A stretch of 64,000 nt of DNA from assembly GCF_000421645.1 (NCBI RefSeq), contig NZ_ATXK01000005.1, positions 236,469-300,468 of the forward strand, given 5' to 3'. This document shows positions 58,053-64,000 of this stretch, in pieces (position 1 is the first letter of the stretch; every line of letters begins with the position of its first letter). The DNA is from Aurantimonas coralicida DSM 14790. Lineage in GTDB: Bacteria > Pseudomonadota > Alphaproteobacteria > Rhizobiales > Rhizobiaceae. A program made the translations under genes and the position numbers. The notes under the pieces are model-generated. The model searched no databases. It saw only the letters and a program-made list of their open reading frames with translations, and had not been told where the DNA came from.

Positions 58053-59345
58053 ATGGCCGGCCCGAACTCGCAACTGCGCTGGTTCGCGAGCCTTCTGTGG
58101 CACAGTTTCTGGGGTCTGCCGGTCCTGATGATCGCAGCGGCGATCGGCATCGCCTTCACCCTTCTGCTGCTCGATGCCGGCGGCGCATCGGCCTGGATCG
58201 GCAGCTTCGGCTACCCCTTCGCCCTGTCGGGCGGCACGGCCCGCGAGTTGGCGAACACCTTCGCCGCGGTCCACGCCACCTTCGTCTCCCTGTATTTCTC
58301 GATCACGCTCTTGGTGCTGACGCTCGCTGCCGGTAATCTCGGCGTACGGCTGATCGACCGCTGGATCGGGCATGGCCGGGTCCGCTTCACCATCGGCCTC
58401 CTGCTCGGCTCCCTCGCCTGGGCGCTGATCGCGCTGGCCGCGGTCAATGCCGGCGACGGCGAGGACGGCTATGCGCGGCTGACCCTGTTCACCCTGCTCG
58501 TCGTCACGCTCTTCGTCATTTCGTGGCTGGCCTTCGCCCTGCACGATCTCGGCCGCATCATCCATGTCGACACCGACATCACGGCGCTCCGCAGGGATGC
58601 GGTGGCCGACGCGACGCCGCTCCGCAGATTGGCGGCCACAGCCCTCGCGATCGACTGGACCGCCGGCCGCGGGCTCGCCGCACCCCGCGACGGCTATGTG
58701 GAGACGATCGACCGGCTGGCGCTGGCCGACCGGATGGGCGAGGCGGGCGGGCATCTGAAGCTCGTCGTGAGCGTCGGCGACTATGTGATGCGCGGCGAGC
58801 CGCTGGCCCTTCTCGCTAGCAACCCGCTGGACGACGGGCAGGCGACGGCTCTGACGCGCGCCTTCGGCATCGGGCGCTTCCGCAGCGGTGCGCAGGGCGC
58901 GCCGTTCCACGTGAATCTTCTGGTCGAGATCGCCGGCCGGGCCCTGTCGCCGGCGGTGAACGACTTCTACACGGCCTTTGCCTGCATCGACGGGCTCGGC
59001 CCGATCGTGATCGCGCAGGGCCAGCTCCCCCAGCATCCGCAATGGGTGGCCGACGCGGCCGGCAATGCCCGCGTCCTCGTGGTCGATGAGCCCTTCATCC
59101 GCCTGTTCCGGACGCCGCTGGACGCGTTACGAAACGCGGCGGCGCCCAATCCGCAGGTGGCGATCCGGCTGATTGCCATGCTGCGCCGGGCGACCGGCAT
59201 GATCGGCGATGCCGGGATCCGGCGATTCCTGGAGGATCAGGCCCGTGCGCTTGCCGATCAGGCCAGCACAAAAGCGCAAGCCGATCGCGATCGCGCCGCG
59301 ATCGCCGCAGCATGGGACGGGGCGGCCGTCCCGCACGATGGGTGA
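58053..59345 (+). CDS. DUF2254 membrane protein
   Basis: This is 430 residues, 19 bases after the kinase gene. Four membrane helices occupy the first 165 residues (VLMIAAAIGIAFTLLLLDAGG, AVHATFVSLYFSITLLVLTLAAG, IGLLLGSLAWALIALAA, FTLLVVTLFVISWLAFAL), followed by a large soluble part with DUF2254 motifs (DGYVETID, GRALSPAVNDFYTAF). Family function is unknown. The C-terminal domain recalls small-ion-channel regulators, but this is speculative. Confidence 0.82.
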   Translation: MAGPNSQLRWFASLLWHSFWGLPVLMIAAAIGIAFTLLLLDAGGASAWIGSFGYPFALSGGTARELANTFAAVHATFVSLYFSITLLVLTLAAGNLGVRLIDRWIGHGRVRFTIGLLLGSLAWALIALAAVNAGDGEDGYARLTLFTLLVVTLFVISWLAFALHDLGRIIHVDTDITALRRDAVADATPLRRLAATALAIDWTAGRGLAAPRDGYVETIDRLALADRMGEAGGHLKLVVSVGDYVMRGEPLALLASNPLDDGQATALTRAFGIGRFRSGAQGAPFHVNLLVEIAGRALSPAVNDFYTAFACIDGLGPIVIAQGQLPQHPQWVADAAGNARVLVVDEPFIRLFRTPLDALRNAAAPNPQVAIRLIAMLRRATGMIGDAGIRRFLEDQARALADQASTKAQADRDRAAIAAAWDGAAVPHDG

Positions 59346-59477
59346 CGGCGCCGGGCCGCTGCAACCGGTGGGGAAGGCTCGCCGTTTCATCACCATGAGG
59401 CACATGGCGCGATTGTCTCGCAACGCCGAGACGGCGATAGTCGCAAGGAAGCGCCCGGCGGCGCGGGAGGAACGCAG

Positions 59478-60236
59478 GTGATATTCATCAGGCGACAGCG
59501 CGCCATGAGCGACGCGGCAGCGATCGGTTCGGGCAATTCGCGGGAGATGGCCGCCACGCTGTTCGGCGGCGCCTTGGGGCTGGCCCTCGGTCTCGCCGCG
59601 CCGTCCGCGCTGGCCGCCGACTGCAAGTCATCGGCCGAGCCGGGCATCGACTGGAGCCATTGCGACCGCAGCAATCTCATGCTGTCGGGCGTCGACCTCG
59701 CAGGCGCCGACCTGACCGACACCGATTTCACCCTTACGGATCTGCGCAACGTGAGTCTCGCCGAAGCCAATCTGGAGAAGGCGACGCTGGTGCGCGCGTC
59801 GCTGGCCGGGGCAAAGGCCGACGGGGCCAGCTTCCGCAAGGTCGAGGGATACCGCGCCAATCTGTCCTATCTGGCGGCCAGGGACGCGGCCTTCGAGGGC
59901 GGCGAATTCCAGCGGGCGAGCTTCGATGCCGCCAAGCTGCCCGGCAGCCGCTTCGACAAGGCGGAACTCGGCCGCGCGTCGTTTCGCGGCGCCGATCTCA
60001 CCGGGGCCCGCTTCAGCTACGCCAATCTCGCCCGCGCCCAGTTCACCGGCGCGACCCTGACCGGGCAGCCCGATTTCACCGGCGCCTATCTGTATCTGAC
60101 ACGGCTGGAAGGGCTGGATCTTGCGACGGCGACGGGCCTGGAACAGGCGCAGCTCGACCTTGCCTGCGGCGACGATGCGACGCGCCTGCCCGACGGCCTG
60201 CAGCGCCCGGCCGACTGGCCGTGCCCGGCGGAGTGA
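59478..60236 (+). CDS. Exported pentapeptide-repeat protein
   Basis: This is 252 residues from a GTG at 59478 with GGGAGG seven bases upstream; ATG 59505 is an alternative. A hydrophobic segment (TLFGGALGLALGLAAPSALA, about 27-46) should export or anchor it. Then come about 20 pentapeptide repeats of the A(D/N)LxX type (LSGVDLAGADLTDTDFTLTDL, ANLEKATLVRASLAGAK), forming a right-handed beta-helix. Two Cys bracket the repeat domain and a third pair ends the protein. Function is unknown. Confidence 0.83.
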   Translation: MIFIRRQRAMSDAAAIGSGNSREMAATLFGGALGLALGLAAPSALAADCKSSAEPGIDWSHCDRSNLMLSGVDLAGADLTDTDFTLTDLRNVSLAEANLEKATLVRASLAGAKADGASFRKVEGYRANLSYLAARDAAFEGGEFQRASFDAAKLPGSRFDKAELGRASFRGADLTGARFSYANLARAQFTGATLTGQPDFTGAYLYLTRLEGLDLATATGLEQAQLDLACGDDATRLPDGLQRPADWPCPAE

Positions 60237-60395
60237 GAGCTGAGAGTACGGTCGGCAGGACCGACAAAGGGCCGCGAAACAATCGCGCGATCGGCACTCG
60301 TCGTGGCAGGAGCCAGGACAGGCCATCGGTCATCAGGGCACAGGGACGGACCGCCCGGTGGCTCGCTGTCTGTTCAGAATGGTGAGGGAAGAATT

Positions 60396-60412
60396 TGGTG
60401 GAGCCAAGCGGG
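60396..60412. other. Possible island attachment site: tRNA 3'-end-like sequence
   Basis: TGGTGGAGCCAAGCGGG is the reverse complement of CCCGCTTGGCTCCACCA, the typical 3' end of an alphaproteobacterial tRNA (alanine type) including CCA. The rest of a tRNA does not follow, so this is an isolated fragment, as left at one side of an integrated element. It lies 107 bases before an integrase gene. Confidence 0.45.
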
Positions 60413-60518
60413 AAACATCCTGGGCACAAACTTCCGCAGTTCGATCAACAACCTATTGACGTCTATGGTGCTTCGGGTGCAGTAGGCGGGTACGTTAATG
60501 GGTACGAGATAGGGAAGT

Positions 60519-61217
60519 ATGCCGGCTAGGTCGTCTGAGAAGAGGAGGTATCTGGAGTTCCACGGCGGTAAGTGGCGGGTATCGATGGCGGTCCCTAGGG
60601 AGCTATCGCATAAGTTCGGCACGCGGCTTAAGCGTCCTCTTCATACCGACAGCCTAACCACAGCGAACCGCCTCAAGTGGTCTGTAGTTGCCGAGTTCAA
60701 AGCATTGATCGAAGCGGAGCGCGACGGACACGGTAGCCCACTGCAACGGGAGGCGCTCGCCCTCGCCCGCGATATACAAGCAGCGCAAACTGTGAGCCAT
60801 AAGGAGTTCCTGTCGTCATACGTTGCGGAGCGGGCAAGAGAGATCGCCGGCCCCCACAAAGGCGAGGTATGGGACCCAGACAGCGACATGGTGGTCCCCA
60901 CCTTCGATCCTGAACGGGAACGTAAGGCACATCAGTTCGCAAGGCTCGCTCAGGGCAAAGCAGTCCCGATTGAACTACACCGCCAGAGATACCTCGATCA
61001 GCTTGATGTGAAACCGAGGACACGCGGTGATGACGAACGTGCCATCCGTTATCTCCTCGAGTGGTGCAGACGCGAGGACGTGCCGCCTCATCTTGACGCA
61101 ATCACCGAGCGCATCGCTGTCCGCTTCATGGACGACCTCCACAAGATCGGGCCAAGCGGCCATCCGGTCACTCTGAACAAGTACCTGCGGCGACTATCCC
61201 GTATCCATCCGGTGTGA
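60519..61217 (+). pseudogene. Tyrosine-type integrase, truncated by IS66
   Basis: 232 residues remain. The N-terminal part (YLEFHGGKWRVSMAVPRELSHKFGTRLKRPLHTDSLTTANRL) is the arm/N-terminal domain of phage-type tyrosine recombinases (DUF6538-like), and the SAM-like core-binding domain follows (about 150-230). The catalytic domain with Arg, His-x-x-Arg and Tyr is missing. The frame stops at TGA 61215-61217, inside the left end of the IS66 element, so the insertion supplied the stop. Base composition is lower in G+C than the neighbours, a sign of transfer. The missing half should lie beyond the window. Confidence 0.75.
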
Positions 61218-61255
61218 GCCGCGGCGGTCTCGGTTTGCTGTGTTATCCTGACCGC

Positions 61256-61489
61256 GTGGAGATCGATAACGACAAGATCGATGATGCTGTCCTGGCACTT
61301 TTGTGGTTGACGCTGCACGGCAATCGGCGTGCCTGGAAGAGTTTTGACTGGGAAGTGACCGACCGTTTGCATCGGAAGGGAATGATCACTGACCCGGCGA
61401 ACAAGGCAAAATCGGTGATGCTAACGGATGAGGGTCATCGGCGATCGGAAGACCTTTTCCGGGAGCTGTTTACGCGGCCGACGCCATGA
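61256..61489 (+). CDS. DUF6429 family protein inside the IS66 element
   Basis: This is 77 residues from a GTG at 61256 (a longer frame begins at the IS end, 61214). The sequence EIDNDKIDDAVLALLWLTLH and RLHRKGMITDPANKAKSV matches DUF6429, a small family that often rides in or beside IS66 elements. Its 3' end overlaps the end of tnpC on the opposite strand by 20 bases. It is probably a soluble helix-rich protein of unknown role. Confidence 0.65.
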   Translation: MEIDNDKIDDAVLALLWLTLHGNRRAWKSFDWEVTDRLHRKGMITDPANKAKSVMLTDEGHRRSEDLFRELFTRPTP

Positions 61490-63098
61490 TCTCCTGACGG
61501 GGTGGCCAGTTCCAGGGCAGGAGTTCGTGGAGCCGAGTTTGGGGGATGTCGGCGATGCGCGCGAGGACGTCGGCGAGCCAGGCCTGCGGATCGATATCGT
61601 TCAGCTTGGCCGTCGCAATCAGCGTCAGCATGAAGGCGCAGCGATCGGCGCCGCGATCGGAACCGGCAAAGAGCCATGACTTGCGGCCGAGAGCCAGGCC
61701 GCGGATCGCGCGTTCCGCCGCGTTGTTCGTCAGGCAGATCCGGCCGTCGATGGTGAAGCGGGCAAAGCTGTCCCAGCGTGTCAGCATGTAGTCCATGGCC
61801 TTGGCGACCGGCGCGTGGCGCGACAGGCGCGCCCGCTCGATGCGCATCCAGTCCTCCAGATCGGCCAGAACGGCCACGCTTCGCTCCTGCCGGACAGCCA
61901 GGCGCTCTTTGGCAGGGCAGCCGTTCACCTCGCGTTCGATGTCGAACAGCGCGTCAATGCGCTTGACCGCTTCCAGTGCCAGCGGCGAGATCGGCGCTGC
62001 GTTCTTTCCTCGCCGGGCGCTTTTGGCGATGTCGGCGAGTTCGAAGAACTTCCGTCTCGAATGAGCCCAACAGAGCGCTTCCGTCACCGGAGTGGGACTT
62101 CGGCTTGCCTCATAAAGCCGGCCATAGCCGGGATAGGCGTCGGCCTGGAGGATCCCGCCATAGCCGGTGAGATGGCGTTCGGGATGCTCGGCCGTGCGGT
62201 CGCGCGAGGCGTAAAACAGGGCCGCCGGCGGTGCCTGTCCGCCGAAAGGCCGATCGTCGCGAACATAGACCCAGACCCGACCGGTCGCTGTCTTGCCCTT
62301 GGCCAGGATCGGCACGGTGGTATCGTCGCCATGCAGCCGCTCGGCGGCAAGAATGTGCCGCTCGATGAGGTCGTGAAGCGGGCGCAGGGCATCGACGCAA
62401 GCGCCGACCTGATCGGCGAGCGTCGACAGGCTGAGGTCGATCCCCTCGCGGGCGTAGCGGTCGGACTGGCGGTTCAGCGGCTGATGTTGCCCGAACTTCT
62501 CGAACAGGATCATCGCCAGGAGGTTTGGTCCGAGGAAGCCCCGCGGCGTCGTGTGGAACGGCGCTGGCGGCTGGGTGATCGTCTCGCACTCCCGGCAGGT
62601 GAACTTCTCGCGGACGGTCTGGATCACCTTCCATTGGCGTGGGATCACCTCCAGCGTCTCGGTGACGTCCTCGCCGAGCTTCGACAGCTTTGCCGAGCCG
62701 CAGCACGGACACGAAGTTGGCGCCTCGATCACCACCCGCTCCCTCGGCAGATGCTCGGGGAAAGGCTTCTTCGAGGGGCGCTTGCGGTTGAAGGCCTGAA
62801 CGTTCGTCGTCTTCGCCGCGGCCCGTTCGGCGGCAAGCTCGTCCTCGGTGGCAGTGGCCTGGGCATCCTCGAGCTGCATCTCGAGCTGGTCGAGGAGACG
62901 GGCCTTGCGCTCCGAACGCGTCCCATAGAGTTCGCGCTTGAGCTTCTCGATCTCAAGCGTCAGATGCGCGATCAGGGCTTCGGCGTCCGAGGCCTTCGCC
63001 TTTCTGCGGGCCACTTCGGCTTCCGCCCGATCGGCACGCCGTTCGGCCGCCGCGAGGGCGGCCTTCAAAGCGGCGATATCATCTGGCGCGGCGGCCAT
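61470..63098 (-). CDS. tnpC: IS66 transposase TnpC
   Basis: This is 542 residues from the ATG at 63098; an extended frame reaches 63158. An N-terminal leucine-zipper-like region (about 5-60) is followed by a zinc-finger-like CPCC...CREC segment and the DDE catalytic core: Asp in LHGDDTTVPIL, Asp in QADAYPGYG, and Glu in NNAAERAIRG. The C-terminal IS66 domain (DVLARIADIPQTRLHELLPWNW) is complete, so the enzyme appears intact. Confidence 0.9.
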   Translation of the reverse strand: MAAAPDDIAALKAALAAAERRADRAEAEVARRKAKASDAEALIAHLTLEIEKLKRELYGTRSERKARLLDQLEMQLEDAQATATEDELAAERAAAKTTNVQAFNRKRPSKKPFPEHLPRERVVIEAPTSCPCCGSAKLSKLGEDVTETLEVIPRQWKVIQTVREKFTCRECETITQPPAPFHTTPRGFLGPNLLAMILFEKFGQHQPLNRQSDRYAREGIDLSLSTLADQVGACVDALRPLHDLIERHILAAERLHGDDTTVPILAKGKTATGRVWVYVRDDRPFGGQAPPAALFYASRDRTAEHPERHLTGYGGILQADAYPGYGRLYEASRSPTPVTEALCWAHSRRKFFELADIAKSARRGKNAAPISPLALEAVKRIDALFDIEREVNGCPAKERLAVRQERSVAVLADLEDWMRIERARLSRHAPVAKAMDYMLTRWDSFARFTIDGRICLTNNAAERAIRGLALGRKSWLFAGSDRGADRCAFMLTLIATAKLNDIDPQAWLADVLARIADIPQTRLHELLPWNWPPRQEIMASAA

Positions 63099-63170
63099 GG
63101 CGGAAAATCCGAAGCAGTTCGTGACAAAGCCGATTCTGCCACAGACCCCCTGCAACACAAGGAGTTTATG

Positions 63171-63518
63171 CTATCCGACCGCGCTCGGGCGCCAGGTTCT
63201 CTGGGGATGGCGCCAGTCGATCCCTTCAAGCAGGTAGCCGAGCTGCGCCGGTGAGATCGTCACCGTTCCGTCGGCCGGTGACGGCCAGATAAAGCGCCCC
63301 CGTTCGAGCCGCTTCGTGAACAGACAGGCGCCCTGTCCGTCGTGCCAGATCACCTTGATCAGATCGCCGCGGCGACCGCGAAAGACCACGACATGGCCGT
63401 CGTTTGGATCCCGCTTCAGCGTCTCCTGGACCAACAGCGACAATCCGGGAAAGCCCTTGCGCATGTCGGTATGGCCAGTCGCCAGCCATACCCGAACGCC
63501 GCTCGGAACCGGGATCAT
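63171..63518 (-). CDS. tnpB: IS66 accessory protein TnpB
   Basis: This is 115 residues, the normal IS66 Orf2 length. The family signature is clear: GVRVWLATGHTDMRKGFPGLSLLVQ and VFRGRRGDLIKVIWHDGQGACLFTKRLERGRF. The start at 63518 overlaps the tnpA stop as ATGA, so it is coupled. It is required for IS66 transposition with TnpC. Confidence 0.92.
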   Translation of the reverse strand: MIPVPSGVRVWLATGHTDMRKGFPGLSLLVQETLKRDPNDGHVVVFRGRRGDLIKVIWHDGQGACLFTKRLERGRFIWPSPADGTVTISPAQLGYLLEGIDWRHPQRTWRPSAVG

Positions 63519-63922
63519 CGACGACGGTCCACGACATCGAGAATGCGGCCGAGCGCCTCAACATCGATACCTGCGTCAACACGGATCGTGCGACCGCCGG
63601 AAAGCTCGATCTCGATCCGGTCCGACGCACGGCGCCGTCCCGTCTTCGCCCGTGCCGGAAAGTCGTGAGACGGTGCGGACGTCGGCGTCGGAATGGCAAC
63701 TGTCACCGGAACCAACGCAGGCGGTTGAGGCCTCCGCGTCTCACAGAGCTGCTTTCTCCACCGAAATAGCTGGCTCGTATGGAGACCCGCCGAACGAGCC
63801 ACTTGCGATGCCGTCACACCGGGCTCGAACGATGCCGCGACCAGCCGCTCCTTCTCCTCACGGCTCCAACGACGGCGGCTTCCGCCCCCGCCGGTAATCA
63901 CCTCGAACTTTGCTATCGTCAT
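63515..63922 (-). CDS. tnpA: IS66 accessory protein TnpA
   Basis: This is 135 residues. The N-terminal helix-turn-helix (SREEKERLVAASFEPGVTASQVARSAGLHTSQLFRWRKQL) is the IS66/IS3-type OrfA domain. The C terminus (IEIELSGGRTIRVDAGIDVEALGRILDVV) is typical. It is the first gene of the element, about 78 bases from the provisional end. Confidence 0.92.
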   Translation of the reverse strand: MTIAKFEVITGGGGSRRRWSREEKERLVAASFEPGVTASQVARSAGLHTSQLFRWRKQLCETRRPQPPALVPVTVAIPTPTSAPSHDFPARAKTGRRRASDRIEIELSGGRTIRVDAGIDVEALGRILDVVDRRR

Positions 63923-64000
63923 AGTGCTGCTCCTAGGATTATTCCTAGGACTTCACCGATACGGCGAACGCTGTGAAGGCGGTACACCGCGTGGGCTTAC

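Larger units (their letters stand above)
61214..64000 (-). mobile_element. IS66-family insertion sequence
   Basis: It contains tnpA, tnpB and tnpC in order on the minus strand, plus a DUF6429 gene. The right end reads inward GTAAGCCCACGCGGTGT from base 64000 and the left end GTGAGCCGCGGCGGTCT from 61214; 12 of the first 17 bases agree, as in IS66 terminal repeats. IS66 makes 8-base target duplications; the left one would be CATCCGGT (61206-61213). The right flank is outside the window, so the right boundary is provisional. Confidence 0.75.

Noticed and set aside
60396..60480. Complete tRNA gene on the minus strand
   Set aside because: Only the 3' acceptor and part of the T stem match; no T loop, anticodon arm or D arm follows.

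Overview
The window is high-GC DNA (roughly two thirds G+C by eye) with dense operons joined by ATGA start/stop overlaps. The gene families point to an alphaproteobacterium of the Hyphomicrobiales (Rhizobiales): FrcBCA sugar transport with a ROK regulator, type II lumazine synthase RibH2, an EryR-TpiB-RpiB-like operon, BetI/BetA, a DUF2585 membrane protein, TAXI-TRAP transporters, HWE histidine kinase and IS66. No rRNA, complete tRNA or CRISPR array was found.

Layout. 1-2567: end of an MFS transporter and a methyltransferase-like protein. 2658-8776 (minus): a Bat-type operon (MoxR ATPase, DUF58, small membrane protein, two von Willebrand A proteins, TPR protein, BatD). 8973-10963 (plus): a NarL-type two-component system. 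10994-25484: a polyol/tetrose catabolic region. It holds DhaL, a SorC regulator read in one frame into DhaK, a GlpPQSTU-like ABC importer, a PfkB kinase, an FMN riboswitch with ribH, an FAD-dependent polyol-phosphate dehydrogenase, and the minus-strand DeoR-TpiA-RpiB operon. 25794-28497: HMG-CoA lyase, a diguanylate cyclase and a TusA-like protein. 28922-33218: accessory genes of a PQQ-linked alcohol oxidation system (beta-propeller, cupredoxin-fold protein with 14 consecutive aspartates, ABC exporter, secreted protein), with no PQQ dehydrogenase in view. 33249-37763: frcA-frcC-frcB and the divergent ROK regulator around a perfect palindrome. 37984-43889: fatty-acid desaturase, DUF2585, 5'-nucleotidase, betI-betA. 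43950-45165: six copies of a palindromic repeat around a DUF805 gene. 45275-54834: two fused TRAP permease systems (one with DUF1611 and DUF1850, one with a TAXI binding protein), an HxlR regulator, an RNase D-like exonuclease and a possible 31-residue membrane peptide. 55042-60236: a secreted esterase-like protein, an HWE kinase, DUF2254 and a pentapeptide-repeat protein. 60396-64000: the probable left edge of a genomic island. It has a tRNA 3'-end-like sequence and a tyrosine integrase cut short by an IS66 element that runs to the window end.

How it may work together. In the catabolic region the importer would bring in a polyol. A kinase (PfkB or DhaKL) and the flavin dehydrogenase would give a ketotetrose or triose phosphate, and the TpiA/RpiB pair would carry tetrulose phosphate to D-erythrose 4-phosphate. 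SorC and DeoR would control the two arms. The FMN riboswitch-ribH unit sits directly before the flavin dehydrogenase gene. The most unusual features are the SorC-DhaK continuous frame with an internal ribosome binding site, the complementary degeneracy of the two importer ATPases, and the riboflavin unit inside the polyol locus.
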